Shown: positions 34,295 to 45,300 of the stretch, piece after piece | How the letters are laid out: the number at the start of each line of letters is the position of its first letter | Numbering within the stretch: position 1 is the first letter of the stretch | Assembly (NCBI GenBank): GCA_902771155.1 | Contig: CACXVS010000005.1 | Span: 1 to 64,000, forward strand | From: an uncultured Prevotellaceae bacterium | Lineage (GTDB): Bacteria > Bacteroidota > Bacteroidia > Bacteroidales > Bacteroidaceae | DNA length: 64,000 bases | Direction: 5' to 3' | Position numbers and translations under genes: made by a program | Notes under the pieces: model-generated | What the model saw: the letters and a program-made list of their open reading frames with translations, nothing else | The model's database searches: none | Told to the model about the DNA's origin: nothing

Positions 34295-37200
34295 TTATTT
34301 TATACCCATAAGCACTTTCTTAAGATGTTGCATCGTTCCGATATTAGAATCGCTCTCCTCGTGCAAGCCCTCTCCCTGGAAATTGAGCGTGGAGCCCTCA
34401 TTATCAGAGAACAGAATCTGACCTTCGGCCTTGTCGGACCAGATGTCTTTGTCGAAGGGAGCAAAGTTGCTCTTGAATTTATCGACAAACTTGTTATACG
34501 TATTCTCCATCAGCGTCCTCCAGAACTTATGCTTCTGCCAGTAGTGATCCATGTTGAGAATCTGACGTTTCCAGTAGTACTCTTGCCTGAAGGTACTGGT
34601 GGTCAGAATATAATTAAGATCGTAGCCTGTCTCAATGTACTTGAATGTTTTATTGGCACTTGAGTTGGCCACATGCCAGATGAAAGCAAGGATGAGCTTG
34701 CGCTTGAATACCATGCTGTCGCCACCCGTGACCAAGGTGTTGGCACCCATTTCATAGGAGATTTCGTCATTAAACAGAAAACCTTTAGTATAGTAGAAAT
34801 CCTTCCACGTTTTGACGGGATTCCCCCTCAGGACTGTTTTCTTGAAATCCTTAAACGCTGCTATCAGCATCGCCAACATAGAAACGCCCAAGACATCTGA
34901 ACCGACATACTTGTCCTCGATATCACTGAACAGTTCATCAAACGACTCCGCCGTCTTTCTCATTTTGATCATTGCTCTTCCGTATGCCTCTGCTGCTTTT
35001 GTAAGATCAGCGTATGCTTCATTGATGTGAGGTAATATACTATCCTTATACTTACCTTTGAAATCTTCTGGACTGAAGACGTTCTTAATCGGCTGATTCC
35101 AATCATAGAAAAGCGTAAAGATATCCGGATCTTTCTTGTCTTTCAGATATTTCACTGCCAGTGCTTCGTATGCCCTCCTCATCTTGGTGCCGTAACGCCA
35201 GCAAAGTGCGAAGTCCTGATAGTATTTATCGATGACGCTGCAGATTGTATTAACGTAGAACAGAATGGTCTTATAGAACTCCTCTGACGTTTCCTTCTTC
35301 GTCGTAACCGTGTCAGCATAGCGGTCACGCTTGATGGTTGCATTACCATTGCCAGCCTCCAGTTTCAGATAGCGCTTCGACTTGAGTAGCAGGGTACCGT
35401 CAACGGGACGTGCAAACACCTCGACAACGTGACGGATCAGCGAGAAATCGACGACAGCCTCAATGAAATCAGGGGCGACACCTGCTTCAAGAATGGCTCC
35501 GACTATACCCACTGCCATCTTACCCCTCTGGGTCCACTTGCCTTCTGGATCACCGATATCCGGATCGGCGATATTCTTGCCTGAAAGCATGGTAATCTTG
35601 TTACCAGCCTCGAGTGTGATATTCTTACCCTTGATAGCGATATTACCATTGGGCGCACTGATGGTGATACCAGAGAAAGCATTGACACTTACCGTACCGA
35701 AAGGCGATCTGATATCGATGCTGCGTTTCTGGCTCTTCATCTCAATCTCGTACAGACCGTAACGGTCACCGATGTGGATACCACCATTCAGATCCTTATA
35801 ATTCTCACCCATGCCGTTCAAAGTACTCAGACCTGGTAAAACAGAGGCATAGAATCCCATACCCGGTGATATGACATTGGAGATGAAACTGGCGCCACCA
35901 GGGGGATCGGTAAAGGTAATATGATGACCATTAGGCGACATCATAGACATGGAGATGTTTTTCCATTGTATTTCAGGAGCAGCCTTGCGATACAGGCCTT
36001 CATCAGGCGTCAATGTATTCTTCGAGAATAGACTACCTACTACATAAGGTCGCTCAACGTTATCATTATCGAAGTTCACCAGAACCTCATCGCCTACTCG
36101 TGGTCGGAAGAACGTACCGCCGCCTGGGGTGGCCATCGGGGTGGCAACCCGGATCCATGGCGTAGACATGCTTAGGGCCTCCTTGTCGATATATTCCTTA
36201 ACCTTATCTTTTTGCGATTCCCTGTCTTTGACGAGTTTTTTAACATTTGTCATTTTCTGTTGGTGATCCTTATAATCTTTTTGTGACTGATTATAGGCTC
36301 GTTTCTTCCTGACAATGACTGTGTTATCGGTCTCTATGTCCAGATAACCCTCATCTACGCCTTTCTTCTCATCGTGCTCTTTGGCGGCAGCAATCAGCTC
36401 TTCATCCTCCGCTTCGAGTTGCTCGATTTCCTTCCGCTTGTCGGCTATCTTAGCATCAATGGCCTTAATCTCAGCCGCCATGGTGTCACGCTTATACATC
36501 TCCAACTCCACTTGCTTCAGTTCCTTTTCTGACTGGGATTCAGGATCATACTTCATCGCCTTAATATCAGTTTCCAACTTCACCAATTGTGGATCTTTCT
36601 CAGCACGTGATGCCTCCAGTTCCTGGATTTCCTTCTCCAGACCATCTCGCTTCAGGGCCTGCTCACCGAGCATTTCCTGTCGTTGCTCTTTAGTGGCATT
36701 GACATATTTCTTCAGCCTTTTCAACTGAGACTCCAAAGCCAATATACGACCAGGTAACAGAAGTCCTTCTTCTTCCAATCTGTCTTTTTCGCCATTGGCT
36801 TCAGCCAGTTGCTGTTCCAGATAGGCCATCTGCGAAGGAAGGGCACTACCCAGAGCTTGCCATGGGTAAGCCACACGTACTCGGCCTTGGAACTTCGGAT
36901 CGACATTGGCCGTGACAAACGCAACCTGCGGGCCAGCCTTTCTTATCACGGGCACAGGTTGTACAGGCGGAATGAATTTCTCCTTGTTATCATCGTCAGC
37001 ATCCATGTAGGCCGGTATCGCATAAATCTTCTGAGATCGCGTACCATTATAGGTGTCAGAAGCTGCGGTATCGTACTTGTCGTAGTTATAGTCCCAAACC
37101 TCTTCAGAAACCTGTACCATCTGAATCACCACATAGCTACCTTTTAAGCCCTCGACCTTGATCTTCTGGCCCAGTTTTACGTTCGCATAGTCAGTGCCCA

Positions 37201-38656
37201 TGTTAATACAGATAATCTGGCGCTGCTGCTCACTTTCGTGTTTATGGATATCATTGTAATACTTGAGCGTTGTCCAACCCTCTTCCTTCAACGAAGAGAA
37301 CTGTACCACCTTGTTCTTGTCGTATTGCTCCACGATTCCGTCATATGGATCCAGATATGCCTTCTGACCTTCTGCGTTAGTGGTACCCTTTTGAAACACG
37401 CTCTTAAGATCCATGGCACCTTCAGCCACAAAAAATAACTTGCCGATATTTGCACCAATGCCTGCTCCTCCATCCGTCTCGTTTCCAAGTATCATCTTGA
37501 GGAACGGGAACACCCTGGCCATCGCATTCTGACTCTTAGTGCCGTCCAAATAGGTCTCGCGCCCCACGTCAGAGAACTTATCTTTCACGAGCGGGAAAAA
37601 ATACTCATCGTTGGCCAGTTCAGCATTGCTTGACGTATGATTCCGGAATGCATCCTCCGGGTAACCCGTCTTCTGCTTGTCAATGACGCTCTGGTTCAGA
37701 TGCTTTACCTCCCCAAAATCATCTTTGACACTATCACGGGCATAGGCCTCAATAGACAGAGGTCCTGCCGAAATATTCGGTTTGGTGACAGACTCAAAGT
37801 CATTGATCACGACAGGTTCGCCTGTATTGGCCAGACCTAGTGTCAGTGCACCGTCCTCGAAATAAAGGAACTCGCCGCAACGGTTAGCAGTACGCACGAG
37901 GAAATCATAGAATGACTCATTATACTGCACCAGATAAGGCTGGATGAACTCCGACGGAATGGAGGCTGTAGTTTTCTTGCCATCTTTATCGGTAAAGGAA
38001 ACATCCTCATTGTATTTCAGGAATCTCAATCCCCTGATATTGGTTTTAATTAAGGGTGTCTCCCCATCTGTTTCCTTTCCGAAGGTAATGCTCTCAGGCT
38101 TCAGAATACCCGATCCGAGTTTGCGGGCCACATAGGCTTTACAGTATTTATTAAGCGTCATCAACTTGTCCATGCTGAAGATGTTCAGTTTAACGTACAT
38201 CTTCATGCCGTTACTATCGCGTCTCAGCTGTGGGTCAAGTTCGTACACATAACATTTCTCGGCTACGGTATAAGTGTTACCAGTGTCGGTGGTGGTTTCT
38301 TGTTGCTTTTTTACATGGGCAATCTCCAACTTAACCTCTCTTTTGAAGAACATCGCCGTTACTGCTTCAAACGATGGCGCCTTCAACTCCTCACCACCCG
38401 CACGATCAGTAGTTTTCATCATGAAATCCAGTTCAGCCTCAATCTCTGTAGGCTGATAGATTTTCTTGTTCACCTTCACGCCGTGTAATGTGACGTAGTA
38501 TGAAACATTTTCCGCCTTATCTTCAAATAGTTTGCGGACGCCCTGTTCCAATACCAGATCTTCTTTCGGCTCCGAAGTCGAGATGACCTTGCCTAAGGTA
38601 AGGGTATAGACAAAATGGGCTATCTTAGTTATTCCCGTTTGATTGTCGTTATCCAT
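34295..38656 (-). CDS. vgrG: VgrG (TssI) spike protein with a 225-residue coiled coil inserted in its OB-fold
   Basis: T6SS spike of 1453 residues. Residues 1-590 form the gp27-like base (FIQPYLVQYNESFYDFLVRT near 237, shared with the other VgrG). The OB-fold begins with KFQGRVRVAYPWQ near 588 and resumes with STPWIRVATP near 831 and GDEVLVNFDNDNVERPYVVG near 855. Between these lies a long Lys/Glu coiled coil. A beta-prism follows (VSVNAFSGITISAPNGNIAI near 989). The C-terminal 350 residues are helical, with no recognised domain, ending with IWSDKAEGQILFSDNEG, which echoes the other VgrG's end. It lies 33 nt after the STAS gene and 12 nt before the beta-helix gene. Confidence 0.85.
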   Translation of the reverse strand: MDNDNQTGITKIAHFVYTLTLGKVISTSEPKEDLVLEQGVRKLFEDKAENVSYYVTLHGVKVNKKIYQPTEIEAELDFMMKTTDRAGGEELKAPSFEAVTAMFFKREVKLEIAHVKKQQETTTDTGNTYTVAEKCYVYELDPQLRRDSNGMKMYVKLNIFSMDKLMTLNKYCKAYVARKLGSGILKPESITFGKETDGETPLIKTNIRGLRFLKYNEDVSFTDKDGKKTTASIPSEFIQPYLVQYNESFYDFLVRTANRCGEFLYFEDGALTLGLANTGEPVVINDFESVTKPNISAGPLSIEAYARDSVKDDFGEVKHLNQSVIDKQKTGYPEDAFRNHTSSNAELANDEYFFPLVKDKFSDVGRETYLDGTKSQNAMARVFPFLKMILGNETDGGAGIGANIGKLFFVAEGAMDLKSVFQKGTTNAEGQKAYLDPYDGIVEQYDKNKVVQFSSLKEEGWTTLKYYNDIHKHESEQQRQIICINMGTDYANVKLGQKIKVEGLKGSYVVIQMVQVSEEVWDYNYDKYDTAASDTYNGTRSQKIYAIPAYMDADDDNKEKFIPPVQPVPVIRKAGPQVAFVTANVDPKFQGRVRVAYPWQALGSALPSQMAYLEQQLAEANGEKDRLEEEGLLLPGRILALESQLKRLKKYVNATKEQRQEMLGEQALKRDGLEKEIQELEASRAEKDPQLVKLETDIKAMKYDPESQSEKELKQVELEMYKRDTMAAEIKAIDAKIADKRKEIEQLEAEDEELIAAAKEHDEKKGVDEGYLDIETDNTVIVRKKRAYNQSQKDYKDHQQKMTNVKKLVKDRESQKDKVKEYIDKEALSMSTPWIRVATPMATPGGGTFFRPRVGDEVLVNFDNDNVERPYVVGSLFSKNTLTPDEGLYRKAAPEIQWKNISMSMMSPNGHHITFTDPPGGASFISNVISPGMGFYASVLPGLSTLNGMGENYKDLNGGIHIGDRYGLYEIEMKSQKRSIDIRSPFGTVSVNAFSGITISAPNGNIAIKGKNITLEAGNKITMLSGKNIADPDIGDPEGKWTQRGKMAVGIVGAILEAGVAPDFIEAVVDFSLIRHVVEVFARPVDGTLLLKSKRYLKLEAGNGNATIKRDRYADTVTTKKETSEEFYKTILFYVNTICSVIDKYYQDFALCWRYGTKMRRAYEALAVKYLKDKKDPDIFTLFYDWNQPIKNVFSPEDFKGKYKDSILPHINEAYADLTKAAEAYGRAMIKMRKTAESFDELFSDIEDKYVGSDVLGVSMLAMLIAAFKDFKKTVLRGNPVKTWKDFYYTKGFLFNDEISYEMGANTLVTGGDSMVFKRKLILAFIWHVANSSANKTFKYIETGYDLNYILTTSTFRQEYYWKRQILNMDHYWQKHKFWRTLMENTYNKFVDKFKSNFAPFDKDIWSDKAEGQILFSDNEGSTLNFQGEGLHEESDSNIGTMQHLKKVLMGIK

Positions 38657-38689
38657 ATGACAATAGATTATTTTAGATTATTGTAATGT

Positions 38690-39001
38690 TCATACGAATT
38701 GGAACATATTGACAAAACCAGTTGCTTCAAAGACCTCCATGAGGGTTTTGTTGGCACCTTTGATGATAACATCGCACCCATTAGGCTTGACGGTTCTCAG
38801 TAACACGAAGAACAATCGCAGACCACTTGAGGCGATATAATCCAATTTAGTACAGTCAAGGGTGATCTCGGTATTCTCGAGTTCATAGAGAGGTTCCAAC
38901 TCCGTTCCCACCTGCTCGGCAATGTAGGAATCCAGCATACCTTCAAAAGTAACAAGGGCCTTACCCTTAGATTGTTCAATTGTTGTCTTCATTGTTGTCA
39001 A
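38690..39001 (-). CDS. STAS-domain anti-sigma factor antagonist
   Basis: A 103-residue single STAS domain of the SpoIIAA/RsbV type. The phosphorylation site is the serine in DYIASSGLRLF (Ser58 or Ser59), placed as in the family, after strand TLDCTKL. In partner switching, a kinase phosphorylates this serine and a SpoIIE-type phosphatase removes the phosphate. That phosphatase is encoded 15 nt upstream. No RsbW/SpoIIAB-type kinase or sigma factor gene is in the window. vgrG begins 33 nt downstream, so spike production or assembly is a plausible output. Confidence 0.88.
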   Translation of the reverse strand: MTTMKTTIEQSKGKALVTFEGMLDSYIAEQVGTELEPLYELENTEITLDCTKLDYIASSGLRLFFVLLRTVKPNGCDVIIKGANKTLMEVFEATGFVNMFQFV

Positions 39002-39016
39002 AATTTCTAAAGTTTA

Positions 39017-40921
39017 TTATTTTAAATACACTACCATCATGGTCAGATCGTCGTTAGCTTCAGCACCATCTCGGTACTGCTTCACACGATCAACCAGTAA
39101 TTCTATTGCCTGACGGGCATTCTCAATTTTCGTATTTCTGAGAAGGTCAAGCATACGCTCATTACCAAACTGCTGCCGCTCCTTATTTTCAGCCTCATTG
39201 AGACCGTCGGAATAAATAAACATCGGCCTGCCTTTTATGCTCTCGATCTCTTCACCCTTAAACTGGAAGCCCGGAATAAGTCCAATAGGAACATTAGAAA
39301 TAACCTTAAGGAAATCACAATTGTTGTCACCACCAATGACGGGGGCATTATGGCCAGCATTGCAGAAATCGAGATGACCTGTGGTGAGGTTGAGCAGACC
39401 TAGGAAGAACGTAACAAACATGCCTTTCTTATTGTCATCGCCCGACAATGCGTCGTTGATGCGAGCGACAATCTCAGCAGGCATCATACTCTGGGCTGCC
39501 AGGGTACGGAATAGCCGTGTGGCTTGTGCCATAAACAGCGAGGCGGGTACACCTTTACCCGAGACATCGCCTACACAGAAGTAGAGGTTGTCGCCCTGAA
39601 GGAGATAGCCATACAGGTCACCACCCACTTCTTTGGCTGGCTCCATCATGGCATACATATCGAGTCCATCATATTTAGGGAACTTGGCTGGCACCATCGA
39701 CATTTGTATGTCATGGGCTATACGGAGTTCACTCTCGATACGTTCTTTCTGACTGGTGGTATCTTTCAGCTCATCGATATAACCCACCAAGGAGTGTTGC
39801 ATGAATTCAAACGAGTCGCGCAGTTCCGATATCTCATCGTGATGCTTGAATGTGGGTAGCTGCGTGTCAAAGTTGCCATGCGCCACCTCGCGAGCAGAAT
39901 TGGAAAGATAGCTCAGCGGTTGAATGGAACGCCGGATGCTACGTCTCATGAAAAAGAAAATGGCAATGCCACCAATGGTCATAAAAAACAAGATGAAGAC
40001 GGCAAGGATATAGCCATTAAGAAAGACAAGACCTTCGTGTTGAGCCACTACAAGAGTCCAACCTGTATTGGCTATCCGCTTAGAACTAATACCGTAGGAG
40101 GTATCTTTTATCATTGTTTCCTCAAAAAGTATGCTGTCTTTCTCCAATATGGTCTCGAGCGATTTTTCATCAAAGGTTTCAGAACCAGCAATTTTCTTAC
40201 CCTTTTTGTCGATAAGTTGTATGAAAAAAAACACATCGTCATCATCAGGATCGTCCGGATCATTCTCTACGTCTTCTATTTTCTTGACCTTATCCTCTAC
40301 AAGATTAATGCTCTTCTCAAGTGCTCCGAGATGAATATCAAGGACATATACACCCACCTTTCGGTCATGACGATCAAAGATGGGCATCACATAGAAACAT
40401 GTCATGCCGTCTCCACCATTTTTGTCAGGAATCACATCCGACAAGTAGCCCTTTCCTCTCTCCAAGTTCAGTCCATTGGTGTACCACTCCTGATGAAAGT
40501 AGTCATTCTGTTCCGAACCTCTTTGCTGCCGCTCGACATGCGTGCTGTCAATCATCCTCACGTATGGTTCGAACCATCGGCCCTCGCTGGGATAATAGTC
40601 AGGAACGAAAGCAACAGCGCATCCCACATAACGTTTATTCAATCGCAGTTCATGTTCCAAGGCGCCATAAACCTTCTCTGGGTTGTCCAGATTGTCCTCA
40701 ATTTCCGCCACATTATTTGTCGCACAGAACTCCAGAATCTTCAACATAGATTCCATCTGACCACCCACCTCTTCAATCAAATGCTGTCCGCGAACTTGGC
40801 TCTCTAATTCCGATAGAGTAAAGTTGGAGAATAAGATAGCTCCAATAATCAGCAAATTAAAGCCCGCCATGATCAAGATGACGTGCCAGGTGAGACGACG
40901 TGCTAACTTAATTCTACTCAT
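39017..40921 (-). CDS. Membrane sensor SpoIIE-type (PP2C) phosphatase with HAMP domain
   Basis: A 634-residue membrane phosphatase: transmembrane helix about 13-35, extracytoplasmic Cache-like sensor about 36-300 and second helix about 302-325. A HAMP domain (LSYLSNSAREVAHGNFDTQL near 345) and a coiled linker lead into a SpoIIE/PPM domain from about 410 to the end. The metal-site motifs are canonical: EVGGDLYGY, VGDVSGKGVPASLFMA, YSDGLNEAENKE and ANDDLTMMVVYLK. Its expected substrate is the STAS protein encoded 15 nt downstream. The gene starts only 5 nt after the efflux outer-membrane factor stops, which joins efflux and T6SS genes in one array. Confidence 0.92.
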   Translation of the reverse strand: MSRIKLARRLTWHVILIMAGFNLLIIGAILFSNFTLSELESQVRGQHLIEEVGGQMESMLKILEFCATNNVAEIEDNLDNPEKVYGALEHELRLNKRYVGCAVAFVPDYYPSEGRWFEPYVRMIDSTHVERQQRGSEQNDYFHQEWYTNGLNLERGKGYLSDVIPDKNGGDGMTCFYVMPIFDRHDRKVGVYVLDIHLGALEKSINLVEDKVKKIEDVENDPDDPDDDDVFFFIQLIDKKGKKIAGSETFDEKSLETILEKDSILFEETMIKDTSYGISSKRIANTGWTLVVAQHEGLVFLNGYILAVFILFFMTIGGIAIFFFMRRSIRRSIQPLSYLSNSAREVAHGNFDTQLPTFKHHDEISELRDSFEFMQHSLVGYIDELKDTTSQKERIESELRIAHDIQMSMVPAKFPKYDGLDMYAMMEPAKEVGGDLYGYLLQGDNLYFCVGDVSGKGVPASLFMAQATRLFRTLAAQSMMPAEIVARINDALSGDDNKKGMFVTFFLGLLNLTTGHLDFCNAGHNAPVIGGDNNCDFLKVISNVPIGLIPGFQFKGEEIESIKGRPMFIYSDGLNEAENKERQQFGNERMLDLLRNTKIENARQAIELLVDRVKQYRDGAEANDDLTMMVVYLK

Positions 40922-40926
40922 TCTAT

Positions 40927-42348
40927 CTATTTGGTGCCACCGCCAAGGGCAATATAGAGTGATATAATGGCCTGAGCACCATTGTACATATTATAGGCTT
41001 CACTAAGTTGGGCAGAAAGTAGCGACTCCTGAGCAGTAAGCACCTCGAGGTAACTGGCCTTGCCGTTGTCCATCAGTTCATGGGTACCATAGTAAGCCTC
41101 GTGGAGCACTTGTACCTGACGATGATAGTACGAATGCTTGTCACGAGCAGCCTGACAGTCGGCCATAGCCTCGTTGACCTGATTGCCGGCATCGATGACA
41201 GTCTGCACATATTTTTTCTTCAGATCTTCCTCGGTCAGTTGGGCAATCTTCTTGTTGGCTGTCAGACGACCACGGGCGAAGATAGGCTGTGTGAGCGAGC
41301 CAACTAAACTGAGAAGCAGTTTGCCTGGATCGATGACAATACCACCGGCAGAATTAGTCCAGCCAGCCATACCATCGAGTGTAATGTTGGGGAAGAAAGC
41401 GGCACGGGCAGCCTGGGTGTTATAGAAAGCCTCCTCCATCGCGTGATTGGCCATGCGGATGTCGGGACGCAGTTCGAGCATCGAGGCGGGGATGCCAACT
41501 TTCAAATACTGTGTATCAAACATTCGTTCGTCGACTTCACCTTGTGCATCAGGATGATACAAGGGTTCAATGCCCCATTTCCGACGCTCAATATGCTGTG
41601 GCGCAACTGCCAGCAATCGACAGATAGCATTCTCAACAGAACGGATGTTTCGACGGGTGTCGACGATTTGTGTCTTGACGTTGAGATAGGAGGACTCCAT
41701 CTGGTTGACGGCTGTGCTATAAGCCTTACCGTTCTCCCAGAGCGACTTCTGCGTCTCAAGAGAGGCATTCCAAAGACTATCGGTCTGGATGAGAATTTCC
41801 AACTGACGGTCGAGCACCTGAAGCAGATAATACTGCTGGGCAGTGGTGGAAATGAGGTTGGCGCGAATGGCCTCTTCCCCCATCTGAGCCTGAAGGAGCA
41901 CAGCATTGGCTGCGCGCTTCTTGTTGGTAATCGATCCGAAGAGATCAATATCCATTGACAGTTGCAGAGGCAGGTTATAGGTCTTCGACCAAGGGTTGTC
42001 ATCAAACTTGGCAAGGGTGCCCTGTGGAGTGAAATAGAGTGACGGCAGATAGGCCAGACGAGCGGTCTTTAAAGAGGCCTCGCTCTTCTCCACGGCGATG
42101 CGGGCAGAGTTCAGGTCTGTGTTGTTGGCCAACACCTGTTCGATGAGTTGCTGAAGCAGGGGATCGGCGAAGAACTCGCGCCACGACAACTGAGCAATGG
42201 AAGCACCATCAGTGGCTGCAGTAATGTCCTCCGATGTTCCGAAGGCGTTGGCTGGAGCCTCAGTCTTTTGCTCATACTTATTGTATAGGCCGCAACCCGT
42301 GAGCATGAGACTCACGGCAGCGACTGTAATGATTTTCTTATATGTCAT
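40927..42348 (-). CDS. Outer-membrane efflux lipoprotein, TolC/OprM (NodT) family
   Basis: Outer-membrane channel of a tripartite pump. The 473-residue precursor has a lipoprotein signal peptide with lipobox LTGC (Cys about 19). It shows the duplicated helical-barrel repeats of the family: AQLSWREFFADPLLQQLIEQ near 52, NNTDLNSARIAVEKSEASL near 76, MLELRPDIRMANHAMEEAFY near 288 and the closing NGKASYLEVLTAQESLLSAQ. It is the third gene of the adaptor - pump - channel operon, 20 nt after the RND gene, with the SpoIIE phosphatase 5 nt downstream. Confidence 0.93.
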   Translation of the reverse strand: MTYKKIITVAAVSLMLTGCGLYNKYEQKTEAPANAFGTSEDITAATDGASIAQLSWREFFADPLLQQLIEQVLANNTDLNSARIAVEKSEASLKTARLAYLPSLYFTPQGTLAKFDDNPWSKTYNLPLQLSMDIDLFGSITNKKRAANAVLLQAQMGEEAIRANLISTTAQQYYLLQVLDRQLEILIQTDSLWNASLETQKSLWENGKAYSTAVNQMESSYLNVKTQIVDTRRNIRSVENAICRLLAVAPQHIERRKWGIEPLYHPDAQGEVDERMFDTQYLKVGIPASMLELRPDIRMANHAMEEAFYNTQAARAAFFPNITLDGMAGWTNSAGGIVIDPGKLLLSLVGSLTQPIFARGRLTANKKIAQLTEEDLKKKYVQTVIDAGNQVNEAMADCQAARDKHSYYHRQVQVLHEAYYGTHELMDNGKASYLEVLTAQESLLSAQLSEAYNMYNGAQAIISLYIALGGGTK

Positions 42349-42368
42349 ATTTTCTTAACTCTTAACAC

Positions 42369-45300
42369 TTAATTCTTAACTTCTACCTCTTTTCCCCCTT
42401 GGAACCGCTCGTGCAGTCTCTGGAACACAATGAAGAAAGCTGGCACGACAAAGAGCAAAGCTATGGTGCCGATGCTCATACCACCAATAACACCGAGGGC
42501 AAGGGCACGGTTACCATTGGCACCGGCTCCGCCCTCAATCACGAGGGGAATCATACCGATAATCATCGTGGCGACTGTCATCAGGATGGGGCGCAAACGT
42601 TCCTTACATGCAGCAAAGGCAGCATCGACGATGCTCATGCCCTGTGCACGGCGCTCCGATGCGAACTCGGTAATCAAGATAGCCGTCTTTGAGAGCAGAC
42701 CAATCAGCATGATGACACCCGTCTGCAAGTAAATGTTGTTATCCATACCAGGCAGTCCCTGCGTATAGCCAAGGTAAGCAAACACAAAGGCACCCATCAG
42801 TCCGAACGGCACACTGAACAGCACGGCCCACGGGGTGAACCATGAGTTGTAAAGTGAAGCCAGGATGAGGTAAATCAGAATGGCGCAGATGATGTAGATG
42901 ACAGCAGTAGCATTAGAGCCGGAAGCCTCCTCCAACTCACGCGACATACCGCTATACTCGAATGTGGCGGTAGAAGGCATCTCTTCCTTGAACACCTCAG
43001 CAATGACCTTGTGAGCATCACCCTCGGTATAGCCACTACCAGGTTTCACGATACAAGTGATGCTCTGGAACAAGTTGAAGTGCTCGATATTGGCTGGACC
43101 GACTATTTCCTTCAGACTGACGAATTCAGCGATAGGTGCCATCTTTCCATCTCTCACCTGCACAAAGATATTATGCAGTGACTGCGGATCGAGGCGGTAT
43201 TCGGGTGAGGCAGCTGCCATGATGCGGTAAACCTTACCAAACTGGTTAAAGTTTCCGATATATGCTCCACCGCAGAAAGAGCCAAGCGTATTGAGCACGT
43301 CAGCTGGTGAAACACCGGCACGATCGCATTGGGCTGCATCGACATCAACCTGATACTTCGGGAAGCGCTCTGAGTAAGTTGACATAGCAGAGGCAATCTC
43401 TGGACGCTCAGACAGTTTGGCCAGGAAATGCTCGGTATGCTTGGCAAACTCCGACAGGTTGCCATCGGTGGGATCCTCAACCATCAGCATCACGTCATTA
43501 CTGGTACCATAGCCAGGAATCTGTGGCATCTCGAAAGGAATCACCACCAAGTTTTTGATGTCTTGGCAGTCAAAGTAGAAACGGTACATGACAAGGGTTA
43601 GCAGATGGTTCATGCCCGGACGTTCGTCCCAGTTCTTCAGACGCACAACCATCGTTCCGTAATTAGAACCGGCACCCGATATCATACCATAGCCACATAC
43701 AACAGCGAAGCTCTCCAATTCGGGAATCTTCTTCACCTTAGCCTCCACCTTCTTCACCATCTCACGGGTTTGCTTCAGCGTGGAACCTTCCGGTGCTTGT
43801 AACTCGACGAGGAACACGCCCTGGTCTTCCTGTGGCACGAGACCCGATGGCAGACTCTTCATGAAGAACACTAGCAGCACGGCAGCCAGTGCCAACAAGC
43901 TCCATGCCAGAATGGGGCGTTTGATGAATTTCTGTACACTCTTGCTATATTTGTTGTAGATGGCGTTGTAACTCACCGTGTATGCTTTCTTCGTGTAGTA
44001 TGTCAATCCCTTGCCTTCAGACTTGCCTTCAGTCACACGCATCATGATGGCACAGAGGGCAGGACAGAGCGTCAAGGCCGATATACACGACAGACCGACG
44101 GAGGAAGCAATGGTCACACCAAACTGGGTAAAGAATGTACCGGAGGTGCCTGGCATAAACGTAACAGGGATAAACACAGCCATGAATACCAAGGTACACG
44201 ATACGACTGCTACCGATACTTCACTCATGGCCTGGCGTGTAGCTTCACGGGCGTCACTGATACCATTTTCCATCTTCGCCATGACAGCTTCGACCACCAC
44301 AATGGCATCGTCCACCACCGTACCTATTGCCAACACGAGGGCGAATAGCGTCAGAATGTTGAGCGAGAAGCCTGCCAACGAGACGATGGCAAAAGTGCCC
44401 AGTAGCGACACGATAATCGATATAGAGGGAATGATGGTAGCCTTGAAGTTCTGCAAGAAGAAGAACACGACGAGCACCACGAGAGTAATGGCGATGACGA
44501 GCGTCTCGACAACGTTGTGGATGGCGGCAAACAAGAAGTCGTCACTGGTCATCATAGTCACAAACTCCAGACCGGCAGGCATCGTTGATTTCAATTCCTC
44601 AAACGTCTTGTTGATACGGGCATTTACCTCAGTGGCGTTGGCGCCTGGAGCAGCAAATACCATAAAGAGGGCGCCAGGGCGGTCCATGATATTCGAGGTG
44701 AAGTTGTAACTCATGGCACCAATCTTCACCTCAGCCACATCGCTCAGGTGCAAAATTCCACCGCCGCTGGTGCGCAATACAATATCATTGAACTCCTCGA
44801 CACTCTTCAGTGTGCCCTTGTACTGCATGGAGTACTGATAGGAGTTACCCGACTGTTCACCCAGCGATCCCACAGCTGCCACAAAGCTCTGTCCACCGAT
44901 AGCTGCAAAGATTTCATTGGGGGTCAGACCGTACTGGGCCATCACGTCAGGCTTTAACCATATGCGTAGGGCATAGGTGTTACCCATGCTTTGCACATTA
45001 CCCACACCTGTAATACGCATCAGACGCGGCTTGACGTTGATATCGACATAGTTCGATACGAAGTCCTCGTCATATTTGCCGTCGGAACTCCTCACAGCAA
45101 AAATCTGCAGGATGTTATTCTGACGTTTCTCTACCGTCACACCGATCTTATTCACGTCGGCTGGCAGCAAGGCCTGAGCACGGGTTACGCGGTTCTGTAC
45201 GTTCACTGTCGCCATGTCGGGGTCGGTACCCTGCTTGAAATAGACAGAGATCTCCACATCACCGTTAGAGGATGCCTTAGAGGTTATATAAGTCATGTCA

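Noticed and set aside
39878..40807. 309-codon plus-strand frame opposite the SpoIIE phosphatase gene
   Set aside because: It is antisense to a gene with clear catalytic motifs and has no start signal or recognisable domain.
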